Counted from the stretch's first letter, positions 1 to 8,698 are shown. The stretch is 37,346 nucleotides of DNA from Clostridia bacterium (GCA_017623355.1 JAGAPG010000011.1:1-37346); one strand, 5' to 3'. Program-made: numbers and translations. Notes: a model not told the origin generated them from the letters alone.

Positions 1-486
1 CTTCTTGGTGGATATAAAATAAACAGTGAAGCTCTTAAGGCATATAACGAATTTAATGGTGAAAAGCTCACTTACGGTATTGTAATGTCAAACGCAGCAA
101 ATGTAGTAATCACAGACGGTGAATATACAGGCGGCAAGGGCTTGATGGTATCCGAAAGCAACGAGAGCTACACCACCGTTAAATACGTAGTAAGCGGCTT
201 TAGCGCAACCGAGCAGCTTGCAGATTTGAATCTCGTTATAACACTCTATGTAGTAGATGAAAACGGAATGAGCTTTGTTCAGAATGACACAGCATACGGA
301 GTAGCGGAAGCGAGCGTAGAAGGAAAAGCTGTAAATGTAAACGCAATAACCTTCGGTTATATAGCTCAAAAGACAGTTGATATGGATTCAAGCATTTCAA
401 ACGAATACAAAGAAATTCTTGATGCAATAATCAACGTATCAAATACGACCGTAACGGTTGTACCTCCTCAAGACGAAGAGGAATAA
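1..486 (+). CDS. 3' end of an unidentified, probably secreted or surface protein (partial)
   Basis: The frame is open from the first base of the window to a TAA at 484-486, so this is the last 161 codons of a longer gene whose start lies to the left. The visible part is rich in Val, Thr, Asn, Ser and Gly, alternates polar and hydrophobic residues as beta-strand domains do, has no cysteine or membrane segment, and ends in an acidic tail (PPQDEEE). Such composition is typical of extracellular beta-sandwich or repeat domains in Firmicutes surface proteins, but I recognise no named domain. An internal ATG at 85 is unlikely to be the true start because it has no good ribosome binding site and coding sequence continues upstream. 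The function is unknown. It is followed by a hairpin terminator shared with the convergent MFS gene. Confidence 0.75.
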   Translation, partial: LLGGYKINSEALKAYNEFNGEKLTYGIVMSNAANVVITDGEYTGGKGLMVSESNESYTTVKYVVSGFSATEQLADLNLVITLYVVDENGMSFVQNDTAYGVAEASVEGKAVNVNAITFGYIAQKTVDMDSSISNEYKEILDAIINVSNTTVTVVPPQDEEE

Positions 487-499
487 TAACATAAAACAA

Positions 500-525
500 A
501 AACAGGCGTTTTTAAACGCCTGTTT
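500..525. terminator. Bidirectional intrinsic terminator
   Basis: Perfect 10-bp inverted repeat, arms 500-509 (AAACAGGCGT) and 516-525, with a 6-base loop. T-rich sequence follows on both strands (TTTCATTTTTG on plus, TTTTTGTTTTATG on minus). It lies between the convergent partial gene and the MFS gene, and its right arm overlaps the MFS stop and last codons. Confidence 0.85.
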
Positions 526-1732
526 CATTTTTGTCAACGTTTTTTTTGTTAGATGATTTGCTTGTTTTTTTTAGGATAAGAACCATAATGAGCATGAGCA
601 CAGGAAAAATCATAGCACATAGGAATCCGGGCTTAAGATCATCACTGAACAAGCTTGAAATTTGACCTGCAATAAAAGGTCCGGTAAGACACCCCAAATC
701 TCCAAAAAGCGCGAGCAAGCCGAACATCGGTACACCTCCGGTTGGTAGGCGCTTTGTTGCTATGCTGTATGTTCCTGGCCAAAGCATACCGCTTCCAACA
801 CCGCAAAGAGCACAACCGAGAAGTGATATTATCGGTATTGGCGAGAATATTGCTATAAGATAAGCTGCAACGCAAATACAAGCGGAAATGAAAATTCCGT
901 TTTCAAGATTTATTTTTGAAGCGTTTTTTGCATAGAATATACGAGCACTTCCCATACAAACAGCAAACAGGCACGGACCCAAAAGATCACCGAGCCATTT
1001 TTCAACGCCAAGACCGGCTTCAGCAAAGGCAGAAGCCCATTGTGACATCGCAAGCTCGGATGCGCCTGCACAAAGCATCATTATAAGGAATATCCAAAAT
1101 ATTTTTGTTTTTAAAAGATCAGTAAATGAGCTTTCCTTGTCTTCTTCTACCAAGATATTTATGGGAACAAAGATAAACAAGATAAGATCTACCAACGGAA
1201 TTAAAGCCCAAATGAGAGAAAGGATATGCCAATTTTCATTTCCGACAGTTAAAAAGAATATAGTCGAAATTATAACAACGCCCATTTGTCCCCAACAGTA
1301 AAACGAATGTAGAAAATTCATCATAGCGCTTTTGTGCTTTGTAGGGCACGCCTCGACAATTGGACTTATTATTACCTCAATGAATCCGCCGCCGAGTCCG
1401 CAGAAAACCGTAGCGATCTCAAGCGCGAGGAACTTATTAGGCATAACAGCAGGGAGTAAGGGCATAAGAACAAGCCCTAAAATAGAAAATATCTGAGCTA
1501 TAATAACGCAAGGGCGGTATCCTATTTTGGAAACGTATTTAGTTCCGAGAAAATCAATAAGAAGCTCTGTTATAAAATTGGTTGCAATAAGAATTGTGAG
1601 CTGAATTTGAGTAAGACCGAATTGCTTTTGAAAAGTAATAAAAAGCAGCGGTGCAAAATTTATTAAAATTGCCTGAGTAAAGTAACCTATACAGGATGCG
1701 GCAATAGTACCCTTAAAGCTTTTTCTTAACAT
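512..1732 (-). CDS. Major facilitator superfamily transporter
   Basis: A 406-residue, very hydrophobic protein with about 12 predicted transmembrane segments in two halves of six, joined by a charged cytoplasmic stretch near residues 195-210 (EEDKES). This is the size and architecture of the major facilitator superfamily. The first half carries a long Gly-rich helix (CGLGGGFIEVIISP), and the general look resembles the sugar/fucose permease branch, but the substrate cannot be told from sequence. It would sit in the inner membrane as a secondary transporter. The ATG at 1732 is preceded by GAGG with 5-base spacing. The gene has its own promoter downstream of asnB, overlapped by a perfect palindrome that could be an operator. 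The C-terminal tail is Lys/Asn/Ser-rich, and the last codons form part of the terminator hairpin. Confidence 0.85.
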   Translation of the reverse strand: MLRKSFKGTIAASCIGYFTQAILINFAPLLFITFQKQFGLTQIQLTILIATNFITELLIDFLGTKYVSKIGYRPCVIIAQIFSILGLVLMPLLPAVMPNKFLALEIATVFCGLGGGFIEVIISPIVEACPTKHKSAMMNFLHSFYCWGQMGVVIISTIFFLTVGNENWHILSLIWALIPLVDLILFIFVPINILVEEDKESSFTDLLKTKIFWIFLIMMLCAGASELAMSQWASAFAEAGLGVEKWLGDLLGPCLFAVCMGSARIFYAKNASKINLENGIFISACICVAAYLIAIFSPIPIISLLGCALCGVGSGMLWPGTYSIATKRLPTGGVPMFGLLALFGDLGCLTGPFIAGQISSLFSDDLKPGFLCAMIFPVLMLIMVLILKKTSKSSNKKNVDKNETGV

Positions 1733-1743
1733 AAAAACCTCGA

Positions 1744-1770
1744 TAAAATAAATTAACTTTATTTATTTTA
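1744..1770. repeat. Perfect 10-bp inverted repeat overlapping the MFS -10 box (operator candidate)
   Basis: Arms 1744-1753 (TAAAATAAAT) and 1761-1770 (ATTTATTTTA) are exact reverse complements, separated by 7 bases. One arm contains the -10 box and the other lies in the early transcribed region, a position suited to a repressor. It is purely A/T apart from one C in the spacer, so a chance origin in AT-rich DNA is possible. Confidence 0.45.
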
Positions 1771-1792
1771 TCACATCTTAAAATAAAGTCAA
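1765..1792 (-). promoter_or_regulatory. Promoter of the MFS transporter gene
   Basis: On the minus strand, TTGACT (1792-1787), a 16-base spacer, then TAAAAT (1770-1765), about 33 bases upstream of the MFS start. The -35 box lies just after the asnB stop codon. Confidence 0.65.
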
Positions 1793-1799
1793 GAGGTTT

Positions 1800-3617
1800 T
1801 TAAATATTTATATCTATGTTGTATTCCTTCATCCAAATGTCAAATTGAATTAGCCAAGCAACAAGCTGAGCCCCACCCATAAGCTGACCAAACCAGGTTG
1901 AATTAGATGAAAGAATTTCATCAAGCCTTTCAGTATCAAGAAATTCCTTTAAAAATCCGTTGCTTGAAAGACGAGAATCAAGCATTTTTCTTACGGCTTT
2001 TAAATATTCGGGATTGTGAGTCTTGGGATAAGGGCTCTTTTTACGCCATAAAATGCAATCGGGTAATTTTCCGACCATAGCATTTCTTAAAAGTGCTTTT
2101 TCGACTCCACCTTCAAACTTTATCTCCCACGGAACGTTAAAAACAAATTCGAAAATTCTGTGATCTGCAAAAGGAACTCGTATTTCAAGACCGCTTGCCA
2201 TGCTCATTCTGTCTTTCCTTTGAAGAAGTGAGGACATAAAGAATTTTACTGAAAGATACGATGCTATTCGCGAAGCCTTCATCGTTGGAGAGTCACTTTT
2301 TAACGTCGGACATTCATTAAGTGTGGCTTTATATAAATCACGCATTTTTGCGTATCCTGTGTCTGAATTTGCAACATCTCCCTTAAAAAGAGACGGGCGA
2401 AGTCTTGGAGAATGTATCCAAGGGAAAAAGTCAGAATACAGCATTTCCGGTCGATAAAACCATGGATATCCGCCAAAGATTTCGTCGGAGCATTCTCCAC
2501 TTAGCCCGACGGTGTGTCGTTCTTTTATTCTTTCACAAAAATAATGAAGAGATGAATCAATATCGGCTTGCCCCGGTAAATCGCGACACAGAGTGGCATC
2601 AAAAAGTCTTTTTGCCACCTCGCTTGTTGGTGCAGTGAGAACTGTATGATCGGTTTTTAAATAGCGAGAAGCTAAAATAGCAAAATCATCGTCCTTTTCC
2701 GGTTGAAAAAGACTTTTTTCAAAGCTTTCCTTATTTCCCTCGTATTCAAACGAATATGTGTCAAGGATCTTTCCTTGATTTCTATATTCTTCACTTGCAA
2801 TAGCACTGACAACGCTGGAATCAAGACCGCCCGAAAGCAACGAGCACAAAGGAACATCGGAAACAAGCTGACGCTTTATTGCATCACTTACCAAAAATCG
2901 AGTTTTTTCAATAGCGTGCTCTCTATCCTTAAAATATTGTTGCGCCTCTATGCGCCAATATGTCCGTTTTCGCAATCCTTTTTTGTCGAAAACAAGACAT
3001 TGGGCAAGATCAAGCTCGGAAATATCGCAAAAAACACTTTTTCCCGAAATAAAGTTAGGGCTCAGATATAAAAGCTCCCAAAGTCCCTCGCGTTCTATTT
3101 TTGCTGATATTTTGGGATGGGAAAGCATAGCCTTGATCTCTGAGGCAAAAATAAAATCGTTTCCCCGCAAAGCGTAATAAAACGGCTTTACGCCAAAGCG
3201 ATCTCTTGCACAAAAAATTTTTTCACCGTCGTAAACGCAAAAAGCAAATATTCCGTTAAGATAATCGCAAACGCTTTCTCCATACAGAATATATGATAGT
3301 AATACCACCTCGGTATCGCATGTGGTGGTAAGCTCAAAGCCTTGCTTTTGAAGCTCTGCGCGCAGCTCGTCGCAATTATATATTTCTCCGTTATATACGA
3401 TGGTATATTTTTTGTTTCCGTACATAACACTCATAGGTTGCTTGCCGTTTTCGATGTCAACGACGCAAAGCCTGTTATGACCCAAGCAAGCGTTTTTGTC
3501 ATTAAAGATATCACTTGCATCGGGACCTCTGTGCTTCATGGCTTTATTCATTTTTAAAACAATATCGGTTTTTTCATAAGCATCTGCAAAATTAACAACA
3601 CCGCATATAGAACACAT
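1800..3617 (-). CDS. asnB: Asparagine synthetase, glutamine-hydrolysing
   Basis: AsnB converts aspartate, glutamine and ATP to asparagine in the cytosol. The start is set at 3617 because the protein must begin Met-Cys: after Met removal, Cys2 is the nucleophile of the class II (Ntn) glutaminase domain. GGAGG lies 5 bases upstream of this ATG. A further 25 upstream in-frame codons cross the radA terminator and are rejected. The product has 605 residues, within the normal range. The glutaminase half shows HRGPD (residues 29-33) and YNGEIYN (75-81). The synthetase half shows the ATP pyrophosphatase loop SGGLDS (262-267). It is transcribed alone after the radA terminator, although I see no strong promoter box in the 58-base leader. 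The MFS gene follows on the same strand with its own promoter. Confidence 0.95.
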   Translation of the reverse strand: MCSICGVVNFADAYEKTDIVLKMNKAMKHRGPDASDIFNDKNACLGHNRLCVVDIENGKQPMSVMYGNKKYTIVYNGEIYNCDELRAELQKQGFELTTTCDTEVVLLSYILYGESVCDYLNGIFAFCVYDGEKIFCARDRFGVKPFYYALRGNDFIFASEIKAMLSHPKISAKIEREGLWELLYLSPNFISGKSVFCDISELDLAQCLVFDKKGLRKRTYWRIEAQQYFKDREHAIEKTRFLVSDAIKRQLVSDVPLCSLLSGGLDSSVVSAIASEEYRNQGKILDTYSFEYEGNKESFEKSLFQPEKDDDFAILASRYLKTDHTVLTAPTSEVAKRLFDATLCRDLPGQADIDSSLHYFCERIKERHTVGLSGECSDEIFGGYPWFYRPEMLYSDFFPWIHSPRLRPSLFKGDVANSDTGYAKMRDLYKATLNECPTLKSDSPTMKASRIASYLSVKFFMSSLLQRKDRMSMASGLEIRVPFADHRIFEFVFNVPWEIKFEGGVEKALLRNAMVGKLPDCILWRKKSPYPKTHNPEYLKAVRKMLDSRLSSNGFLKEFLDTERLDEILSSNSTWFGQLMGGAQLVAWLIQFDIWMKEYNIDINI

Positions 3618-3675
3618 AAAAACCTCCAAAAACCGTACTTTTAATATTCTATGCGATTTGCGGAAATTTAGACAT

Positions 3676-3701
3676 AAAAAAGGCTGTTGCATGGCAACAG
3701 C
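3676..3701 (-). terminator. Intrinsic terminator of radA
   Basis: Perfect 8-bp stem (GCTGTTGC at 3683-3690 with 3694-3701) and a 3-base loop, followed on the minus strand by a CTTTTTAT tract. It starts within 10 bases of the radA stop and separates radA from asnB. Confidence 0.85.
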
Positions 3702-3708
3702 ACATTTT

Positions 3709-5067
3709 TTATTTAAATAAAGTCAAGGCATCGTATACGCTTCGTATATCAATAAGCGACACGTCATTAGGCAAACGAAGCTTTTCCTTTTCGCATTTGG
3801 CGGGAATAGCAATAGTGTCAAAGCCTAAGCGGTAAGATTCGTTTATACGCTTTTGAATATCTGATATAGCTCTGCATTCGCCTGCGAGACCAAGCTCGCC
3901 TATCGCCAAAACGTTTTTCGGCACAGGAATATCCTTTATACTTGATATAAGAGCAATAGCAAGAGCGAGATCTATCGACGGCTCATCGAGTCGTAGTCCG
4001 CCAACAACATTGAGATAAATATCGCAGGATGAGAATTTAAGCCCTAAACGTTTTTCAAGAATAGCAACGATAAGGCAAACCCTGTTGTAATCAAGCCCAT
4101 TAGCCGTCCTTCTCGGAGCAGGAAACGATGTCGGAGTTACAAGGGCTTGAATTTCCGCTATAATAGGTCGAGTGCCCTCCATTATGCAAACAGCGCAGCT
4201 TCCGCTAACGCCCTCAGGACGTCCCGACAGAAGCATCTCTGAAGGATTCGGAACCTCGCAAAGGCCAAGATCCGTCATTTCAAAGACACCGATTTCGTTT
4301 GTTGAGCCAAAACGGTTTTTAATAGCTCTTATTATTCTGTACGACTGCGATCTTTCACCCTCGAAGTATAGCACGGAATCAACCATATGCTCAAGCACCT
4401 TAGGACCGGCTATTATTCCTTCCTTGTTAACGTGACCGACAAGAATTACGGAAATACCTTGACTTTTTGCCTTTGCAATAAATTTAACCGCACATTCCTT
4501 TACTTGATTTACACTTCCGGGAATAGAAGCCGAAGCCGGATCGAACATGGTTTGTATAGAGTCTATAATAACAGTCTCAGGCTTTAGCTTATCGATTTGC
4601 GAAAGAATATTATCAACATTTGTTTCAGTCATAACATATGTGTTTGCATTTTCAATCTCAAGCCTTTGTGCGCGGAGCTTTAGCTGTCCCTTGGATTCCT
4701 CTCCTGAAACATATAGGATTTTAGATGGAATTTTAGCGCATATCTGCATAAGCAGAGTAGATTTACCTATACCGGGCTCACCTGCTAACAGGATAACTGA
4801 GCCGTTAACTATACCGCCACCAAGAACTCTGTCAAGCTCTCCTATGCCGGTAGATGCGCGAATATAGCTTGGCATCTTAAGCTCGCTGAAAAGAACAGCG
4901 TCGCTGTTGTCGCTTATAAAGGAAGCGCGCTTGTTTATAGCCTCGGGCTTTTTTTCGTAGGTCTCCTCGACCATAGTGTTCCACATTTTACAGGATGGAC
5001 ATTGACCTACCCATTTGGGACTTTGAAAATCACATTCCGAGCATACGTAAACGGTTTTAGCTTTCAT
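3709..5067 (-). CDS. radA: DNA repair protein RadA (branch-migration ATPase)
   Basis: RadA (Sms) is a RecA-like cytosolic ATPase that helps process recombination intermediates and, in Firmicutes, natural transformation. All family landmarks are present in 452 residues. A four-cysteine zinc finger (C9, C12, C23, C26) opens the protein. The Walker A motif GEPGIGKS is at 96-103, and the RadA-specific KNRFG motif at 250-254. A Lon-protease-like C-terminal domain contains the stretch VVGGLRLDEPSIDLALA. The length matches E. coli and B. subtilis RadA. The gene has its own promoter inside the end of cwlD and a strong terminator after the stop, so it appears to be a single-gene transcript. Its presence with comEC in the same window fits a competence or recombination role, though the two genes are far apart. 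Confidence 0.97.
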   Translation of the reverse strand: MKAKTVYVCSECDFQSPKWVGQCPSCKMWNTMVEETYEKKPEAINKRASFISDNSDAVLFSELKMPSYIRASTGIGELDRVLGGGIVNGSVILLAGEPGIGKSTLLMQICAKIPSKILYVSGEESKGQLKLRAQRLEIENANTYVMTETNVDNILSQIDKLKPETVIIDSIQTMFDPASASIPGSVNQVKECAVKFIAKAKSQGISVILVGHVNKEGIIAGPKVLEHMVDSVLYFEGERSQSYRIIRAIKNRFGSTNEIGVFEMTDLGLCEVPNPSEMLLSGRPEGVSGSCAVCIMEGTRPIIAEIQALVTPTSFPAPRRTANGLDYNRVCLIVAILEKRLGLKFSSCDIYLNVVGGLRLDEPSIDLALAIALISSIKDIPVPKNVLAIGELGLAGECRAISDIQKRINESYRLGFDTIAIPAKCEKEKLRLPNDVSLIDIRSVYDALTLFK

Positions 5068-5101
5068 TTTAAAGATCCTTTGTTTTTATTTTGTTATAAT
5101 A

Positions 5102-5130
5102 ATTTTATCATATGCAAAATTAATTGTCAA
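5102..5130 (-). promoter_or_regulatory. Promoter of radA
   Basis: Minus-strand TTGACA (5130-5125), a 17-base spacer, then TAAAAT (5107-5102), ending 35 bases before the radA ATG. The -35 box lies inside the last codons of cwlD. Confidence 0.75.
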
Positions 5131-5875
5131 ATGTATTCTGTGCAAAAGATGCGACAAATATAGTAAGAGCCAGCTTGCCTTGATATTCGCCGTTTTTAAG
5201 AAGCTCCGTTTCGTCGGGATTTGAAAGAAAGCCACATTCGATAAGAATGGCAGGACAGCTTAGATTATCTAAAACATATATTGATGAATCAGCTCTTTTG
5301 ATCATTCTGTTATTGCTTGGTTGAAGATACTTTTTTATAGAAGCCTGAATGTTTTTTGCCAAAACAGCGGATGACGTGTCGTTTTTTGAATAGTATATCT
5401 GTGTTCCGGAGTATTTTGATTGCGAAAATTTATTCATATGTATTCCAATATAAATAGGGGTTTCGCACTCTTGGGTAATCTTAACTCTGTTTTTAAGATC
5501 ATATACTTTTTTCTTTCCTGTGTAATCGTTAAGATCGTTATAGTGATCGTAAAGCAGAGTGTCGCTTTCGCGAGTCATTTTAACGTCGTTACCATTTAAA
5601 ATATATAGCGCCCTTAAAAGCTGCGCAATTTTAAGATTGAGATCCTTTTCTTTAGTTCCGTCCTCTGCGCTTGCTCCGGCATCCTCACCGCCGTGTCCTG
5701 CATCAATAACATAAGTAATTTTATTATTATTGCTGAAAACAGGCAGGGAAGTGTTGTTACTTTGAGAGCTTAGAAATTTTCTCGATATGCTTGATATCAA
5801 AAGAAAAAGTATTACTATAACGAAAGACAGAAGCGCAAATTTAAACACGTATCCAAGAATTTTATCTTTTTTCAC
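5120..5875 (-). CDS. cwlD: N-acetylmuramoyl-L-alanine amidase, CwlD-type
   Basis: This is a zinc amidase of the Amidase_3 family that cleaves the stem peptide from muramic acid. CwlD proteins act outside the membrane and, with PdaA, make the muramic-delta-lactam of the spore cortex. The sequence has an N-terminal signal anchor (about residues 8-30), then the catalytic domain with the zinc ligands H61 (DAGHGGEDAG), E76 and H146 (GIHMNKF), and the catalytic Glu E213 (LIECGFLSNP). At 251 residues it is the size of CwlD and lacks the SPOR or repeat domains of vegetative amidases, which supports this subtype. The start codon is GTG at 5875, preceded by GAGGTGAT. It follows tatD by 46 bases without a terminator and is probably cotranscribed with it. 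Assignment to CwlD rather than another short amidase rests on size and anchor. Confidence 0.85.
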   Translation of the reverse strand: MKKDKILGYVFKFALLSFVIVILFLLISSISRKFLSSQSNNTSLPVFSNNNKITYVIDAGHGGEDAGASAEDGTKEKDLNLKIAQLLRALYILNGNDVKMTRESDTLLYDHYNDLNDYTGKKKVYDLKNRVKITQECETPIYIGIHMNKFSQSKYSGTQIYYSKNDTSSAVLAKNIQASIKKYLQPSNNRMIKRADSSIYVLDNLSCPAILIECGFLSNPDETELLKNGEYQGKLALTIFVASFAQNTFDN

Positions 5876-5921
5876 AAAATCACCTCAAGACATTTTATGA
5901 GGCTTAATTGAAAAATATACT

Positions 5922-6710
5922 TTACTGAATTTTTATATTAAAAACACGCATAGCATTTTCGGCGGTTATTCTTGCCGCTTCCTCAAATGAAATTTTCTTA
6001 ATGCTCGCTACCTGCTCGCACGTAAAGGAAACAAGATGAGGATGATTCATCTCACCTCTGTGAGGCACGGGCGGAAGATATGGGGAATCCGTTTCTATAA
6101 GTATGCGGTCAAGCGGAACTGTGGCACAGGCTTCCTTAGGCTTTTGCGCGTTTTTGTAGGTAACAGTTCCCGAAAAAGATATATACCAGCCCATTTTTAC
6201 AAGCTCATCAGCCATTTCGGAGCTTCCGCTGAAGCTATGAAATATACCCGTTACCTCAGGATATTTTTTTATTATATCCATACAGTCGCCGTGAGCCTCT
6301 CTGTCGTGTATAACGACAGGAACATCAAGCCTTTTTGCGAGCTGCATTTGTTTTTCAAAAAATAATTTTTGCTTTTCCTTATCCGTATCCTCGTAATGAT
6401 AATCAAGTCCGATTTCACCAAGAGCCACTACCTTTGATAGCGAGAGCATCTTTTCAATTTCCGATATTACATAATCGACATCGTCGTAAAAACGCGTATC
6501 GGATGGATGTATGCCTACCGTTGCGTAAATTTCATCAAATTCCTCTGAAAGAGCGACACTTATTCTTGAATTTTCAAGATTAGTGCCAATGTTTACGATG
6601 TTTCTAACTCCGTTTTCAAGCTGATATTTTATATAAGCGCGGCATCCGCCCTCGAATTCATTTTCTATTCTTTGGTCATCACAATGTGCGTGTGAATCAA
6701 AAAGCTTCAT
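5922..6710 (-). CDS. tatD: TatD-family metal-dependent DNase
   Basis: TatD proteins are cytosolic metal-dependent nucleases of the amidohydrolase fold, with 3'-5' exonuclease activity and proposed roles in DNA repair and quality control. The 262 residues carry the full set of metal-binding signatures. These are the N-terminal H-x-H (SHAHCDD, H7 and H9), VGIHPSD, GEIGLDYHY, PVVIHDREAH, GIFHSFSG and the C-terminal ETDSPYLPP. The ATG at 6710 is preceded by AGGAG at good spacing. In many Firmicutes tatD sits directly after metG, as here, but a hairpin separates the two genes. cwlD follows on the same strand. Confidence 0.95.
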   Translation of the reverse strand: MKLFDSHAHCDDQRIENEFEGGCRAYIKYQLENGVRNIVNIGTNLENSRISVALSEEFDEIYATVGIHPSDTRFYDDVDYVISEIEKMLSLSKVVALGEIGLDYHYEDTDKEKQKLFFEKQMQLAKRLDVPVVIHDREAHGDCMDIIKKYPEVTGIFHSFSGSSEMADELVKMGWYISFSGTVTYKNAQKPKEACATVPLDRILIETDSPYLPPVPHRGEMNHPHLVSFTCEQVASIKKISFEEAARITAENAMRVFNIKIQ

Positions 6711-6720
6711 ATAAACTCCT

Positions 6721-6755
6721 TAAAACAAATTCTGTGGAATGAACCACAGAATTTG
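6721..6755 (-). terminator. Terminator-like hairpin between metG and tatD
   Basis: Perfect 12-bp stem (6726-6737 with 6744-6755) and 6-base loop, followed on the minus strand by TTTT and then the tatD ribosome binding site. The T tract is short, so it may be a partial terminator or RNA-processing site rather than a full stop. No separate tatD promoter is evident. Confidence 0.65.
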
Positions 6756-6763
6756 AAGATTTA

Positions 6764-8698
6764 TCAGTGTATGCGTTCACCGTTTGGTGTATCCTTGTCA
6801 AGGAAAACAACACGTACAGTTTCCTCGCCGGAAGCCAAAAGCATACCTTGGCTTTCTATTCCGCAAAGCTTTGCGGGAGCAAGATTTGCAACGAGAACTA
6901 TTTTTTTGCCTATAAGATCGCTTGGTTCATAGAATTTTGCGATTCCGGAAACGACCTGGCGTTTTTCATAGCCGAGGTCTACCTGAAGCTTCAAAAGCTT
7001 TTTAGCCTTCGGTATTTTTTCGCAATCTATAATTTCAGCGCTGCGAAGCTCTACCTTAGCGAAATCATCAATTCCTATCTGAGCGCAGCCCTCGGGCTTT
7101 TCAGCCTTTTTTGCCTCTGCAAGCTTTGCTTCACGCTCCTTTTCGATCTCTTCAAGAAGCGCTTTTTCATCGATTCTTGCAAAAAGTATCTTGTTTTCGC
7201 CTACCTCTTTTCCACTTTCGAGCTTTCCAAATGCGACATCGTCGTACGATGTGATATCTGTATTGAGCATCTCAAATATTGCTTCGCAGGTTGCGGGGAT
7301 AAACGGACTCAAAAGAACTGCACCGACTCTTATAGCCTCTAAAAGATTATAAATAACCGTTTGAAGCCTTGGCATTGTTTCCTCACTCTTTGCAAGGATC
7401 CAAGGAGTCGTTTCGTCTATATATTTGTTTGCGCGGCTGAGCATTGTAAATATCTCAGAAACAGCATCGGAAACTCTGTAATCGTCCATAAGCTCGCAAA
7501 CCTTGTCGTAAGCTGTGGCGCACGCGAATTTCAGCTCCTTATCAATAGCTTCTTCTGATGTAGGAGCAGGGATCACGCCGCCGAAATATTTTTTAGTCAT
7601 AGCAACAGTACGGCTTACGAGGTTGCCGAGATTGTTTGCAAGATCCATATTATAGCGAGAAATTACAGATTCGTATGTTATACTTCCGTCGTTTGCGTAA
7701 GGCATTTCCGAAAGAGCATAATATCTTACGCCGTCAACGCCGAATTTTTCAGCAAGCTCGTCGGCGTAAACAACGTTTCCTCTTGATTTTGACATTTTGT
7801 CAACGCCGAATTTGAACCACGGATGCGCGAAAACCTTTTTGGGCAACGGAAGGTCAAGAGCCATAAGCATAATAGGCAAATAGATCGTGTGAAATCTTAC
7901 GATGTCCTTGCCGATAATGTGAACATCAGCAGGCCAATATTTTTGGAAAAGCTCAGGTTGAACCTCGTTATCGGGATCATATCCAAGACCTGTAACATAG
8001 TTGAGTAATGCATCGATCCAAACGTAGATAACGTGCTTAGGATCAAAATCCACAGGAATACCCCAAGTAAAAGATGTTCTTGAAACGCAAAGATCCTGAA
8101 GGCCGGGCTTCAAAAAGTTATTTATCATTTCGTGCTTGCGACTTTCGGGCTGAATAAATTCAGGATGCTCCTCAATGTGCTTCATAAGTCTGTCGGCATA
8201 TTTGCTCATTTTGAAGAAATAAGCTTCTTCACTTGCCTTCGTTACATCGCGTCCGCAATCGGGACACTTTCCGTCAACAAGCTGAGTTTCAGTGAAAAAC
8301 GATTCGCAAGGAGTGCAGTACCAGCCCTCATAAGAGCCCTTGTAGATATCACCCTTATCGTAAAGCTTTTTAAATATATGTCCTACGGCTGTTTCGTGAT
8401 AATCGTCTGTTGTACGGATAAAATGATCGTGAGAGGAGTTCATAAGTCCCCAAATTCCTTTTATAACGTCGGAAACATTATCGACATATTGCTTTGGTGA
8501 TATTCCTGCATCCTTAGCAAGATTTTCTACCTTTTGACCGTGCTCGTCAGTTCCTGTCATAAAGCGAACGTCATAACCCCTTTGTCTTTTATATCTTGCA
8601 TAAGCATCAGCCATTATAATTTCATAGGTGTTGCCAAAGTGAGGCTTGCCTGATGCATACGCAATAGCTGTTGTCATATAAAACGGTTTCTTTTCCAT
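6764..8698 (-). CDS. metG: Methionyl-tRNA synthetase
   Basis: MetG charges tRNA-Met in the cytosol. I place the start at 8698 (644 residues) because AAGGAG lies just upstream. An in-frame ATG ten codons earlier would sit inside nagA and has no such site. The class I catalytic domain shows a HIGH-equivalent written HFGN (residues 20-23), a zinc knuckle with C128, C131, C145 and C148, and KMSKS at 301-305. The last 100 or so residues form the tRNA-binding dimerisation domain (DFAKVELRSAEI...) found fused in many bacterial enzymes. The Asn at the fourth position of the HIGH motif is a departure from the textbook form. The ribosome binding site overlaps the nagA stop, so translation of the two is probably coupled. 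Confidence 0.97.
   Translation of the reverse strand: MEKKPFYMTTAIAYASGKPHFGNTYEIIMADAYARYKRQRGYDVRFMTGTDEHGQKVENLAKDAGISPKQYVDNVSDVIKGIWGLMNSSHDHFIRTTDDYHETAVGHIFKKLYDKGDIYKGSYEGWYCTPCESFFTETQLVDGKCPDCGRDVTKASEEAYFFKMSKYADRLMKHIEEHPEFIQPESRKHEMINNFLKPGLQDLCVSRTSFTWGIPVDFDPKHVIYVWIDALLNYVTGLGYDPDNEVQPELFQKYWPADVHIIGKDIVRFHTIYLPIMLMALDLPLPKKVFAHPWFKFGVDKMSKSRGNVVYADELAEKFGVDGVRYYALSEMPYANDGSITYESVISRYNMDLANNLGNLVSRTVAMTKKYFGGVIPAPTSEEAIDKELKFACATAYDKVCELMDDYRVSDAVSEIFTMLSRANKYIDETTPWILAKSEETMPRLQTVIYNLLEAIRVGAVLLSPFIPATCEAIFEMLNTDITSYDDVAFGKLESGKEVGENKILFARIDEKALLEEIEKEREAKLAEAKKAEKPEGCAQIGIDDFAKVELRSAEIIDCEKIPKAKKLLKLQVDLGYEKRQVVSGIAKFYEPSDLIGKKIVLVANLAPAKLCGIESQGMLLASGEETVRVVFLDKDTPNGERIH

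Noticed and set aside
3618-3692. N-terminal extension of asnB by 25 codons
   Set aside because: It would read through the radA terminator hairpin and place residues before the catalytic Cys2, which must follow the initiator Met.
6767-7342. 191-codon plus-strand frame over the metG end
   Set aside because: Antisense to the conserved tRNA-binding domain of MetG. It has Phe/Tyr/Cys-rich random-looking composition.
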